Made by a program: the position numbers and the translations under genes. 64,000 nt of DNA, from contig NC_054536.1 of the NCBI RefSeq assembly GCF_017654505.1, forward strand, positions 13,700,794 through 13,764,793, written 5' to 3'. Below the pieces are notes generated by a model. The model was not told the DNA's origin and did no database searches. It saw only the letters and a list, made by a program, of their open reading frames with translations. Positions 12,406-23,699 of the stretch are shown piece by piece (the first letter of the stretch is position 1; every line of letters begins with the position of its first letter). Source of the DNA: Polyodon spathula (Eukaryota; Chordata; Actinopteri; Acipenseriformes; Polyodontidae).

Positions 12406-13020
12406 TTTATAATTAATTACATTCATAAATATTCTCAAGATTATTTTATTTTCTCAATTATCATATATTCCTTTTTATCCTTCAAAATGCACTCACTTGT
12501 ATATATTGACAGCTATTAAATACAAAATAATGTAGCCATTATACTCTAGTCTAGAGAGCAGCATTCAAAATTACTAAATTTAAAGCATCAGACTTCGTGC
12601 TGCTACAGTGTCTCTCAAGCTCTCCCATGAAACAAACTTTCTCTTAATTATTTAAAACATATAACGACCAAAAAACGCATCTTGATTTATTGGCACGCTT
12701 AGGTTTTATAATTTTGGAATTAGGTATCGCTGTTTTTGTCGTGCCAAAAATAAAATATACCTGTGCACCTGCATTTTGTGCTTTGCTACGTTTTTTGCTA
12801 CCGTGTTTGAAACTGCACAGCACTTAAGTTTGAGATGATTGGATTTAGGTGCCATATAAAATATAAAGTTTCCATTGTCGTGCTGTTTTTTCCTACGCAT
12901 ATGTTTTAGCACATTTTTTTTTATTATTTTTTTTGTTTTGACGGAAACATAGCTACTGACAGGTTCCATAACAAACTCAAACCTCGCAAGTTTCTCTTTT
13001 CTATGAGCTGAAATGGCTTC
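12406..13020. other. Non-coding flank of DIRS
   Basis: AT-rich sequence. A minus-strand ORF at 12706-12969 is Lys-rich with scattered Cys/His but I cannot align it convincingly to a zinc finger, so it is not called. Confidence 0.45.
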
Positions 13021-13117
13021 GAAGCAGCATCAACTTTAAAAAATAATAAATGGACCGCAAAGTGCAAGCATTGTAACAGAAAGGTGACAGAAGTGTGGGG
13101 AACTTCTTTTTCAAGGT
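13021..13117 (+). pseudogene. BED-type zinc finger fragment (hAT/ZBED-like)
   Basis: In one plus-strand frame, after an A/T-rich stretch, the sequence reads KWTAKCKHCNRKVTEVWGTS. This has the Trp and Cys-x2-Cys pattern of BED fingers that begin hAT transposases and ZBED genes. It ends at AAG|GTAAGC, a good splice donor, as if this were a small first coding exon. The distal His pair is not found here. A TAA interrupts the neighbouring ATG frame. It is most likely a hAT transposase remnant. Confidence 0.5.
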
Positions 13118-13390
13118 AAGCAATTTTTTTCATGTGTATAGTTGTTCTATCTAGTGAAACCGTTTGCAGTTAGTAACAGACTCGTGGTTTTATGAATAAA
13201 TGTCAGTTATTGTTACAACCAAAGTCTGTGTGTTATGTTATATAAATCAAAGATCAAGATACACAAGGTGTAAAAAAAAAAAAAAAAAAAGTGTAAAAAT
13301 GTTACCATCACACCTTATATATGGAGCCCTGGAGATTCGGCCAACTTTTTTTTTTTTTTCCCCCTTTCAACACGTTTCCTGGACTTGGTA

Positions 13391-13722
13391 CATTTGGTCT
13401 CAGTCCTGGTCTTGGTCTTGGTCTTGGTCTCGGTATGTTTGGTCTCAGTCTTGGTCTCGGTCTCGGTACGTTTGGTCTTAGTCTTGGTCTTGGTCTTGGT
13501 ACGTTTGGTTTCAGTCTTGGTCTTGGTCTCTATGTTTGGTCTCAGTACGTTTGGTCTCAGTCTTGGTCTCAGTCTCGGTACGTTTGATCTCAGTCTTGGT
13601 CTCGGTACGTTTGGTCTCAGTCTTGGTCTTGGTCTCGGTATGTTTGGTCTCAGTCTTGGTCTTGGTCTCGGTACATTTGATGTTCGGTCTTGGTCTTGGT
13701 CTTGGTACGTTTGGTCTTGACT
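13391..13722 (+). repeat. Hexamer-rich satellite (GGTCTY/GGTACG units)
   Basis: About 330 bp of tandem TTGGTC, TCGGTC and CAGTCT hexamers punctuated by GGTACGTTT or GGTATGTTT roughly every 30-50 bp. All three plus frames stay open as Leu/Val/Ser repeats because the unit is a multiple of three; this is not a gene. T+G-rich on the plus strand. Confidence 0.95.
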
Positions 13723-14435
13723 ACATCACTGCAATGTTGTGCATCATTGTATACACAATAACTAGTTATGAGGCCAGTTTGTGCCTGTGGTCATTTAGAA
13801 GTTTATTTCTAAAATATCACCCTAGGCAGAGGTAATGTGCTTAATTTTGTACAGTACTGTATTTCAGCAAATATGAATAAAACTGCAATGAACAACAGCT
13901 TGGAAGTTACTTCTAATATTTGCATTTCAAAATATTTTCAGTTGACTGAGCCTGGGCCTTCATAGAGACTACATAATGAAGCACTGTTTAAGATGTTTTA
14001 TATAGGGTATAAATGACCACTTTCTGGTCTAGTCTGTTTTTTTCAGAAATATCATGGATCCCTCCACAAGATGAGTTGTTATTGCAATAACTTTAATAAA
14101 GAAATTAAGTGACATATGAAGAGCAACAAGAGATGAATAATACATTATCTTTAAAATTGTTTAAAATTGGCTACAATATGATGCTATACTTTATATATTT
14201 GTAAAGGACCAGGAGCCACGTGCTGCTGAATCACTGTATTTTCGCTCCGCCAACAGGCACCGACGCAACAAGATTTACAACAAATTAAACAATTTTTGTT
14301 AAAGCTCAAGCCCTGTCCAGGCCACTGACTAACTCACTTCTTCAACCCTCTCTAAGCTATTTTGTTGCATAAAGGTAGATACGATGTCCCAGGATCCCTT
14401 GCGCGAAGTGAGTCAGTCTTTGGGAAAGGATTGGT
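13723..14435. other. Non-coding, no recognisable element
   Basis: Ordinary AT-rich sequence between two arrays. The CCCAGGATCCCTTGCGCGAA string near 14387 recurs in similar form (ATGATCCCTTGCGCTGAAG) near 51046, which hints at a dispersed repeat, but too little matches to name it. Confidence 0.45.
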
Positions 14436-14905
14436 TCAGCTCTCTTCCCTGAAGCTGTCCTGAGTCACAAGTAAGGGTTGGATGGGCTCCCTCTCCTGGA
14501 GTGATCTAGTGACTGAGGTAGGCACGACAGTCTCCCTCTGCTGGAGTTGTCCTAAAACACAGGTAGGCACCAGACCAACTCCCCCTGCTGGAGCTATTCT
14601 GGAACACAGGTAAGTATAAGACAGGCTCCCTCTGCTGGAGGTATCTTGGAGCACAGGAAAGTATGAGACAAGCTCCCTCTGCTGGAACAGACCTGAAACA
14701 CGGTAAGTATGAGACACGCTCCCTCTGCTGGAGTTGTCCTACAACACAGGTAAACATTAAACAGACTCCCTTTGCTGGAGTTATTTTGGAACACGGGTAA
14801 GTATGAGACAAGCTCCCTCTCCTGGGGTTGTCCTGGAACACAACAAAATATGAGACAAGCTCATTCTGCTGAAATTGTCCTGGAACACAACATATATGAA
14901 TCCAG
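14436..14905 (+). repeat. 48-bp minisatellite, about 9-10 copies
   Basis: Each unit reads CTCCCTCTGCTGGAG, a variable TTGTCCTGGAACACAG, then GTAAGTATGAGACAAG. Starts recur at about 14541, 14580, 14627, 14675, 14721, 14767, 14815 and 14862, i.e. 46-48-bp spacing. Divergence among copies is moderate. The minus strand stays open across it (up to 135 codons) because most units are multiples of three, but the translation has no family resemblance. Confidence 0.95.
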
Positions 14906-15560
14906 CCATCCACAGAAGAAAACGAAGATGGAATTAGTTATATCCAGGCTGCAGAGAAGAAATCCCAGCAGCCAACTCCCGGTCGATCACGGAAGTAAAT
15001 TGTATTCCTTAAAAGCCAGCGTTCATTGTCCCTATGTTTACCACACGTCCAATGTATTGTGTCTGTGTTGAAAATAAATCACGTTTACACTTCCAGCCTC
15101 ACGAGTCCGTTCTTTCTGGTTATTTTCTCTGTCACGTGTAAATGAATAAACCCCTCAGGGTTATAAAGCGAATAATATCACTCACTCCTGTTGTGACGCC
15201 GCACAACCATACAGCGCAAGTTTCTTTTTCGTTGGTTAAGAAATCCAGCTTCTTCAGATAACGCCCAAAGAAAGAAAATAAACTTTTATAACCAAAATAA
15301 AGACTACCTCAACAAGAGGAAAATCGCACTTAGTTTTAAACTCAATATTGTTATATATTTATAACACAGCAGAAAACTTTAAATCACAATGTTTTCAGCT
15401 CATCACAGTTAAACATTATTTCCTTCTAGAACCTCCGGACCGTGTTCCCCACACACCTCACTCTATAGCTCTGCCCTGCTTCTTTTTAAACCCAGCAAAC
15501 CCCACTCAATTAATTGGCGCTATTATTTCTGGATTGTGTCATTTCTTCCTTAGCGCCGCC
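14906..15560. other. Unresolved, possibly LTR-retrotransposon sequence
   Basis: On the minus strand GGGTTTAAAAAGAAGCAGGG near 15485 looks like a promoter with a TATA-like box, upstream of sequence that could be an LTR nested in the element to the right. Neither termini nor target duplication could be located, so I leave it unassigned. Confidence 0.3.
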
Positions 15561-15883
15561 ATTTCTTAAAGGTGCCGCTATCCTTTCCTCACATATCCTC
15601 CCCTCTGGGCTCTGGGAGCGGCGGCTCCCCCCCTCTGGGCTCTGGGAGCGGCGGCTCCTCCCCTCTGGGCTCTGGGAGCGGCGGCTCCCATTCCAGCAGC
15701 CCTAGTGCCAACCTTCATCTCTTATTCTGCTACTGTTGAGCACCGGTCATTCTGTTCATCCTGGTGATCCATCTCTTATTCTGCTCCAGTTGAGCAGCGG
15801 TATCTCTGTTGATCCTGGCGATTAACTATTCAATGCTTTCCATTTCCAAGGTCATAGGGGCGCCCACACTTTCTGCCACCATA
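15561..15883 (-). mobile_element. LTR retrotransposon leader and gag start (fragment)
   Basis: Read on the minus strand, the sequence just inside the LTR at 15884-16369 begins TGGTGGCAGAAAGTG, a plausible primer-binding site. It then runs into a degenerate frame with INRDTAAQLEQNKRW, similar to the gag N-terminus of gypsy-type elements, broken by stops. Three exact 30-bp repeats follow. It is the 5' part of a minus-oriented element whose remainder is lost or replaced. Confidence 0.45.
15601..15690. repeat. 30-bp tandem repeat x3
   Basis: Three near-perfect copies of a 30-bp unit (CCCTCTGGGCTCTGGGAGCG plus GCGGCTCCYC). The minus strand can encode a 10-residue Pro/Glu-rich unit (EEPPLPEPRG) in frame, so it may have been a gag spacer repeat. 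Confidence 0.95.
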
Positions 15884-16366
15884 TGTGAAAGATCCTCAAA
15901 ACTCTCACGGTTTGTTGCCCCTTTCAGACAGACCCAGGACACAGAAATTGATTTTTATCAGCACTGACGCACACTTTTAATAAACACAAATAAAAAATTA
16001 AACAAAACAAACAAACATCTAGCTCCTTCTTGGAGCACTAACCATACAGTCAGGATTCCGTTAACTGACACCCTGGACAGATAAGCTGTTTACCGGTTTA
16101 CCGGTTTACCGGTACCCCAAAACCCCAAAACCCCAAAACCCCAAAACCCAAAGTTTAACACAGTACCTCACTCTGACTGCTCCTACCTCTCAGCAGCCTC
16201 AAACAAACTGGCTGCATTCTTTAAATACCCTACACCTGGCTTTAATTTACAGTTAACACCAGGTGCAGGGGATTACTAAACAATAAAACAATTAGCCCAT
16301 TCACCCAAATGTGCATTCTCACATGTTTTCTGCAGGGAAGGATTTTAACTCTCTCCCTGCTATCTC

Positions 16367-16369
<3 letters not shown>
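15884..16369 (-). mobile_element. Long terminal repeat, minus orientation
   Basis: A 486-bp segment with TG...CA ends. Read on the minus strand it starts TGTGAGATAGCAGGGAGAG and ends GGATCTTTCACA, followed within a few bases by the putative primer-binding site. A TATTTAAAG promoter motif lies near 16222. The right end abuts an (AT)n array, so a target duplication cannot be judged. It contains two adjacent 8-bp arrays, listed separately. Confidence 0.55.
16089..16149. repeat. Two adjacent octamer arrays: (TTTACCGG)3 and (CCCCAAAA)4
   Basis: Three TTTACCGG units at 16089-16112 are followed, after TA, by four CCCCAAAA units plus CCC at 16115-16149. They sit within the LTR. The second array equals the telomere repeat of some ciliates; here it is surely coincidental. 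Confidence 0.97.

Positions 16370-16444
<75 letters not shown>
16370..16444. repeat. (AT)n microsatellite
   Basis: About 37 AT units directly beside the LTR end. Confidence 0.98.
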
Positions 16445-16445
<1 letters not shown>

Positions 16446-16882
16446 GGTATATTATGGCCATATAAACGTTTCTTTTTAAAGAATGGGCTGATACTCGAGA
16501 AAAAGAGGGTTGTTGCACGTTGAACAAATGAATGATACGTGATCAGAAATGAAAGCAGAACAGTACTACTGGATTTATTGTGTTATTCTACACCAAGATA
16601 AGAACCTATACATGACCAAATAAGGGGAGAATCCCCCATGCACATGGTACAAGATGTGTCCATATTAAAAGTCAGTTTGCGCTGTGACAAGGAACATTTA
16701 TTTGAATGTCATTGATTTACTTTTGAGCTTTATATTTACAGGATTTGTATTTTACTTTAACAGCATATTTCATAAGATACTACTGTATTTTTAAAAACTA
16801 TATTTTAGGTGACCCTGACATTTAATTTTACATTTAAAACTTCAGATGCTGCATATAGCTGACTCTTGAGAGTGTGGGGCAC
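16445..16882. other. Non-coding, no recognisable element
   Basis: AT-rich spacer between the (AT)n array and the hAT-like element. No motif recognised. Confidence 0.5.
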
Positions 16883-17833
16883 CAGTGCTTAATTTGTAAA
16901 GAAAGAGACAATGACAATAATACCGCCCTTAAGAACCGCACATTCAAAATTATAACACGTTTATTTTAAAGACTATTGTACGTACTAGTGTTAGATGTTT
17001 ACATTCACATATTCTGCATCATATAGAAATTACAAGTACGTGCAGAAAAATTAATTAAAGGCAACCGCAGGACAAATAATAAATACATTTTAAAGAAGCC
17101 TGTATTCATGTTTTGTTATGGTTTTGCATTTAAATGGTTTAAAAAACAAACATATTAAAAGGCAGTCAGAGGACTCCAAAAGGACGACATTGATTTATAA
17201 AGCAATACGCATCCCAATACGAACATTGGTTTGACCCACGGTCCGCACTGTTATCAGTGATGTGAATGCAACAGAAGCCACTGGTAGATTACAAAAATGA
17301 TTCATTAAACTTAGGCTTGGTAGATGTTATCCTAATATGTTTTTATTCTCTATTAATTAAATAACAGTATATTCATTGAAACTGGCAAGAGAGAACCAGA
17401 TCACTATTATTTTGTATTGTTTTGGTTTAATATAATATAGCAGACTAATGTTCCTATTGAAGTAGGCTACACTATTTTTTTTTATTAAAGTTGTCACCAA
17501 CTAGTTTAAGAAGTTGCTTGTATCATTCATGATGTTTTTCAAATCAAGTAAGCTTATTTGTGTATAAAAAAAAAAAAAAAAAACAACAATAGAGTTGCAG
17601 CCAGTGTCATCTTTTTAAAGACTTTCAAGCTGAAATCATAAAGTAATCAAAGTAGGCTGCAAATGTGGCAGCGGACTGTCTTTAGCGCGCACCAAGAACT
17701 TGCAGACTTGATACAACTGTGTTGAGTATTTAAAAATAAAGCATTTTATGAGATTTTTAACTGTAAGTACCAGGAATGTGACTCTGCATGCCCAGAGATT
17801 CCAGGGTAGCGCCCCGGCACAAATTAAGCACTG
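16883..17833. mobile_element. Non-autonomous hAT-like DNA transposon
   Basis: A 951-bp segment with a perfect 15-bp terminal inverted repeat, CAGTGCTTAATTTGT, starting at 16883 and ending as its reverse complement at 17833. The CA-GTG start is typical of hAT elements. The 8 bp outside each end (TGGGGCAC left, TGCTCCAC right) agree at 5 of 8 positions, as expected of an old 8-bp target duplication. No transposase coding is visible inside; an A run lies at 17566-17583. Class assignment is inferred from terminal sequence and flank length only. Confidence 0.55.
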
Positions 17834-19419
17834 TGCTCCACACATAAATTAGATTTACCCTACCCCCACGATAGAACCAGGACTAATATTTAGGAAGAAC
17901 GTTATACTGTACATAATGATTATTCAGCACAGACTGCAGCATATTTAACTAATTTAGCCACATAGTACCATAATTACTGTCTGTTTACATAATTAATAAG
18001 CAGGTATCAAATTAAGTAATTCGCTGATTTGCATGCAGACAAGCACTAAAAACATGTGGACTTCATAACATAGTTTATTAGCACAAACGCAGACATGGAT
18101 TGTTGAAAAAAAAAAAGAACAGTCGTCTGGCAACCTTAAAAGAACAGATATTTTCATTTTAGTCAAATGTTATTTTTGTATACAAATGTAACCTTTTAAA
18201 GTGTTCCCAAATCAAACTGCAGACCTGACATCTAAGGGTGTGCCTGAATATAAGAACAAACCAGTATGTGTAATGAGTAGGGTCATTTTTTAATAAGCAA
18301 TACACAAATAATTTTGGTCATATATATATATATATAACAATGCACTGAATCAGATTCTGCCTCCAGTAGAGCAGTGAAAACTGTCAATTTCAAGTCTAGA
18401 GATAGAGAGCCAATCCAGGGGAGAAGCAAGAGGAACCAATGTGACAGTGTCTGACAAGTTGAAGCTAAGCATCATACTGCGTGAGTGAGGTCTGGCAGAC
18501 GGAATGTTTGCCTCAGAATCAGAGACAAATTACTTTTAGTTTTTTTTTTTTTTTCAGTTCATATTTGGTAACTTGGCCGTTTTAAATGCTAGTCCTTTAG
18601 TTTGTGTGTGTGTGTGCTCGGTTGTGCAAAAAACAAAACAAAAACAAAAACAAAAAACACTAGTATATCATTTAAACGTGTTTTCGGGTTGGATTTCAGA
18701 CTTTTTTATGTTTTTGGAATATTCTGTTTTTCTTGCAAGAACAGACATTTTGTTTGTGTGTCTGTGTTTTTTTTTTTTTCTTTATTGTTTTTTGTCCTTG
18801 TTTTAGTTAAACCAGTTGTCCCTGATATTTTATTTAAGATCAGGTGTATGGTTTAAGTTTGTACTAGTCATACTGGTACTGGTATACACACAGAGCATGC
18901 ATAAGCTACGTGCCTGTAAAATAACTAGTAACTCTGTTTTTAATTTACTTTGTACACAGCAGCTATTGTTTGTTTTGCATTAGCTTTTAAGAAAGCATAT
19001 TTTTATTGCAAAGATATATTCCACAAGTAGTATGTGGTGTTTTTATTTTTTATTTTTTCCCCACGGTTGTGTATAATGTTTAATGGGCCGTGTATTTTCT
19101 CATCAGTGATAACTCGAATATACATTTTTGAGGTTGCAAACTCAGCCAACAGACATTAGCCTAAAAGTGAAAAATAATATTTTCTTGTGCACAATCACTT
19201 CTACATCACAATAAATACCTAAAATCCCCAAATAACACTCAAATAATAAGTATGCAATGCAGATTTGTTGTCTTCTTTGATTGATTTCATCATGCTTAGC
19301 TGATCTAATCATACTTGACTATGTAGGGTACCCTAACCCTAACCCCAATCCCAGATGTGATAATGCATACATTCTTGCTAAACAATAATTAAAATGACAC
19401 ATTATGAGGAAAATGATTA

Positions 19420-19423
19420 TATA

Positions 19424-19474
<51 letters not shown>

Positions 19475-19478
19475 TATG
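19420..19478. repeat. (AT)n microsatellite
   Basis: Interrupted AT array, followed by a TGTG-rich stretch to about 19500. Confidence 0.95.
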
Positions 19479-19840
19479 TGTGGTGTGGTGTGTGTGTGTG
19501 AAAAAATTGCTGTAACAGGTCGACATCCCCAATGTGGGTTACACAAATTATATGTATATATATATATTATTATTATATTATTATATATTATAGTATTATT
19601 ATTATTATTATTAATAATATCATCAGGACACAAAAACAGATGACGTCTATGCAGATAAACCGTTTGGCACATGATCTAACATAAAATGTTCTTACAAGAA
19701 ACAACGAATGGAAGAGACTATTTGATAAACAGTGACTTAACAAATTGTTGTTAACAATATTATAATAAAAAATTGTCAACAGGATGATCACTAGGACCCT
19801 GGGTGTGACAAGTTTCATCTTTGAAAATTTCCATAAAATG

Positions 19841-19844
<4 letters not shown>

Positions 19845-19883
<39 letters not shown>

Positions 19884-19884
19884 C

Positions 19885-19926
<42 letters not shown>

Positions 19927-19927
19927 A
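19845..19927. repeat. (AT)n microsatellite, interrupted
   Basis: AT units with several TATTATAT and ATCATAAT interruptions. Confidence 0.95.
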
Positions 19928-21305
19928 AACATTTGAATGTACACGAGTTATAACTATTGGTTAACATGTATTTACATAATTTCTTATTTTGCTATGTGTG
20001 ATTTTTATGTTTCACATTATTTGAAGTGCATTGTATGTTGTATCAGTGTTACAAATCCTTAATTTAGAATTAAAATTTAAGTAGGAATCTGAACATTTTG
20101 GTGCAATACATTAATCCCAAAACCTACTACTGTTTACAGTGTGGGTGTGGCAAGTTTAATTGAAAATGTAAGTGTACCGTGATCTCAGATGAAATGCTAT
20201 CCCGAATCAAAAGCTCCTTGTTAGGTTGTTGTCAGCAGGAACTCATTTCTACATATACAACAATGTTGATATTGTCATACCAAGCTAATGCACAAAACCA
20301 ATTTGCTACAAGGAGCAGAAAGCAACAGACAAAAAAAAAAAGCATTAGTATAAAGATATTTGCTTTTCTATTAAATATGAAAAGTGTCTTGTTCCACCTA
20401 GGGAAGTAAGCAGTAACTCTATTTTGCATAGAATCCAAAACAATATGAAATAGTACTGTATAGGTAAAAATCATTCTTGTTAAGCTAAATATCTGGAAGA
20501 CCCTTCTACAAAACACTTTTGACTCAAGTGGTTTGCCAGCTGGTTATGTTAAAATTGAAAAGTTTTAGTTAAATTCATACCCCTACAGCGTGGAAGAAAT
20601 CTTCCAGCTTTAATCTCTGCAGAAATGTTGCAACAGAACAGTTGCTGCAGTGCTATCCATGAACTTCTATGAATAAAGTATTCAAAATGAAAGAACCCGC
20701 CTGGTTACCAGGAAGATCATATGTGTCAGAGATACTGAGTCCTCATTCTGCTCAGTTCTTATTTGACCTGTTTGGTAATACATATCAATTAGTTAACAAA
20801 AAGCTAATTGATTGTAACATATAATCATATCAACATTAAAAATTGCAGTGTTACAACCAAAAAAAAAATCAGTTACAACATTTCTGCTGTCTTTAAAAAA
20901 CAAAAACACAACAAACAAAAAAAAAAACTATAGTTAATGTTAAATGTTAAATAAATCCATGTTTCATGTTGGACACATGGATTGCACTGATGATCCTGTG
21001 CACAGGTTAACAGTACCACATCTATAGGATTTTGCAATTATTCTTAATGATTCAGTCTCCTGTTTGCCTACTATTTGAGCTTGCCCTTCGTATCAGTGAA
21101 ATCAAGTACAACAGGTAAAGGAGGCCTTGGTCTCAAGTCTCTGGTGGTGCTAACAGTGCCATGACAGGATTCCATGTGTATGAGGCATATGCAAGGATGA
21201 CTCCAGTATGCTAAGGTGGAGATGTGAGGGTGGAAAGTCCTGGTTTATCCAGTAGAGGTGGGTTGTCAGTGATTCGTCATACACTCCATTGCCTGGCTTC
21301 TCAAA

Positions 21306-21491
21306 GATTATTATTATTTCTTTATTTAGCAGACACCTTGTGAACAACAGGTGCAGATTCACTTACAAAGTCTCACCCAAAAGACAGAGCACAAGGAGGT
21401 TAAGTGACTTGCTCAGGGTCAAACAACGAGTCAGTGAGTGAGACAGGATTTGAACCAGATTCAAGCCCTTTTCTTTAATCACCGGACCACA
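21306..21491 (-). mobile_element. MIR-like tRNA SINE with L2-type tail
   Basis: Read on the minus strand: a tRNA-related head (TGTGGTCCGGTGATTAAAG), a B-box GGTTCAAATCC, the conserved core ACCCTGAGCAAGTCACTTAA followed by CCTCC, and a tail GGTGTCTGCTAAATAAAG ending in (AAT)n. This order (tRNA head, core, L2-like tail) is that of MIR/CORE-type SINEs mobilised by L2. Only the terminal (ATT)n direction and motifs support orientation; no target duplication was found. Confidence 0.8.
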
Positions 21492-22168
21492 GAACCTCCA
21501 GAGATTTTAGATTAATTGGACAGGAATTAGTGAAGGCTTTATCCGAGGAGGCTGAGAGAAGTAATAACTGGCTTTGATTGAAGAGGAAATAGGCCAATTT
21601 GGGACCTCAAAAGAGAGGTGATGGAGGAAAGCCGTTTTCTTTATGTAGAAAGAGAGTGGCACATGATTGACATATGTTGACATATGTTGACAAAACCCAC
21701 ATTTGTCGTTTTACCAAAATAAAAACTGAATCTTCTTAATAGGTATTCAGGGCTGTTTTTTTCAGTTTTTGGTCAAAACCTAAAACTTCAAGCTTTAACT
21801 ATGTATAACTAGAGATCCTTGTTTGCCGCATTGAGCTAACAAGGAAATTGGATCAGCATTCTAAGGTCACTTCTTGAGCAGATAGATAGTTCCTGGTTGA
21901 TTTACAGGCTCAAGAGAACTGGGCAGCCCAAGGCAAAGTTTTGTTAGCTTTCCTTTGATACTCAGGAGACATATGGACCACAGCATGCCTACATGAATAT
22001 GAATATAACATGACTTTAAAAAAAAAAAAAAACAGTGGAAACAAATTGGGTGATTCACATACACATTTATAAACAATTAACAATTGTAACTAGATTGATA
22101 ATGACTTTATGTCTTGGCCTAGACATTCTCATAAAAGAGACTTGTCTCAATGAGATTTATTCTGACTG
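21492..22168. other. Non-coding, no recognisable element
   Basis: Unremarkable sequence; a direct doublet of TGACATATGT near 21668-21687 and an A run near 22019. Nothing nameable. Confidence 0.5.
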
Positions 22169-22755
22169 TTAACCCTACGCTGTCCTATGTCAGACCAAGT
22201 CTGACATTTTTCCTTTCCGGTCCGATGTCGGATCCTGTCAAACACCAAATGACGTCAAACACAGGCCCCTAGTCATTTTTTCTCTGGATAAAGCAGAGAA
22301 AAGCTTTCAATGGTCGAGTGAGGCCAGTAGAAGCAGAGAGAAGCTGAAAAAAAAAGCAGGCGGATTTGAGCAATACGCATAGTCCTTTCAACACAGACAT
22401 AACGCGGACATAAATAAACAAGATAGCTGTTTCCGCATCCAGCGCTCAAAGAATATCACAGATATTTGCCAAGCTTTTTGAGATGTTGCAGTAATAAAAT
22501 AATGACTTAAATGCCATTATTGAGGAGTTTGTTGATAAAACGAGTGATCATGAGATGATTTATCAGTATACACTCCTATGAAGAGATATGTGATAAATAC
22601 AGGCTGGAGATGCATTACTGAGTGTCTTGTTGATATGCAAAGTCTTGTAAACCTGTTTTACTGTAAATAAAATTACAGTTAAAAAGCATGTGTAAAATAA
22701 ACAGCTTGTGAGAAAATCATTTGGACACGATGAATAAATGGACATCAAAGGGTTA
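22169..22755. mobile_element. Possible piggyBac MITE within the larger span
   Basis: Bounded by TTAACCCTACGCTGTCC and, inverted, TTAACCCTTTGATGTCC. Identity drops after about 17 bp. No ORF of note. It is an alternative or nested reading of the 22169-27331 element. Confidence 0.45.
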
Positions 22756-22900
22756 ACAATAAAATCAAATAATGGTTGCTTGTTTCCAGACCATGCTAAA
22801 AACATAAATAAACCATTTTATCTCTTTTTTTGTTTTTCAACAGACTTATCTAAAAAAACTGCCTTGTGCAGAATCAGTGGCGTAAGTTTGGTTTCAACAG

Positions 22901-22905
22901 TGTGT

Positions 22906-22936
<31 letters not shown>

Positions 22937-22943
22937 GGGGGGG
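22901..22943. repeat. (TG)10(G)23 compound tract
   Basis: Ten TG units followed immediately by 23 G. Homopolymer length may be affected by sequencing. Confidence 0.97.
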
Positions 22944-23510
22944 TTGCAGTTACTATAGCTGGTACATGCATGAAGATTGTTCTAAAATATGTAACAAACA
23001 AGTATAACAAAACCTTGTCATGAGTGATGAGTGTGGCAATTAGTTATATTATTCAATTGCTTTTTGGAATTACAAAGCCTTGACTTTCATCTTCGAAAAA
23101 CACTGACAGTCCACTCAGATCAGAGCCTGGATGCAGGATCAGATCCCTTTAGTACAACCAGACCCTGCTCAACACTGCGAGTGCAAAAGCGCTCGTGGCA
23201 TGATGCAGATTTAATGAGAATTGCTATGAAATATATTTCTAGAAACTGTGATGGATTGCTCTCTGGTCACACGTTTTTATTTTCCAAATAAGCACTTTAG
23301 ACACAGGATGCCAGGAAACGCTGTAGTGTGTGTTTATTATTTACAACAAAAGAAAATAAACAAGACAAAACCAAACCCTATCTCGGGCCCTATATAAACA
23401 GATGTTGTTCCCAATTAATAAAAAAGGCAGGCTAAACCTGTTACCTTGTCACCAAAACCAAATCTCAATCCAGATACCTTTGTCAATAGTTTAATATCCA
23501 GTTTCACCAT

Positions 23511-23511
<1 letters not shown>

Positions 23512-23567
<56 letters not shown>
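23512..23567. repeat. (AAT)n microsatellite
   Basis: About 18 units of a trinucleotide; the plus-strand ORF of Ile repeats is an artefact. Confidence 0.97.
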
Positions 23568-23699
23568 CCGCTCTCCAACTCTCCCAACCAACTTCTACTA
23601 TCACCCACCCCTAAAAACACATACTTACACCTTTTAAACATCACTAATTAGTCCTCTAATTAGTCTATTGACTAAACCTGGAGTTAGTCCTGACTCCAG

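Larger units (their letters stand above)
17834..21305. other. Non-coding with AT-rich microsatellites
   Basis: No coding or transposon body recognised. It holds short (AT)n at about 18320, poly-T near 18540 and 18766, two larger (AT)n arrays (listed), an ATT-rich stretch at about 19566-19618 and a short vertebrate-telomere-like CCCTAACCCTAACCCC at about 19330. The ORFs here read through these simple repeats. Confidence 0.5.

Noticed and set aside
13200..13835. Overlapping ORFs of Leu/Val/Ser repeats
   Set aside because: They are the three frames of a hexamer array; no start context, no domain.
14436..14905. CRISPR-like regularly spaced repeats
   Set aside because: Units are contiguous and diverged with no unique spacers, and the window is a vertebrate genome. 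It is a minisatellite.
16115..16149. Ciliate-type telomere repeat (CCCCAAAA)n
   Set aside because: Only four units, internal to an LTR of a vertebrate genome. Coincidence of an octamer expansion.
19324..19350. Interstitial telomeric repeat
   Set aside because: Only two CCCTAA units with a degenerate third; too short to be meaningful. Same for the short stretch near 52233.
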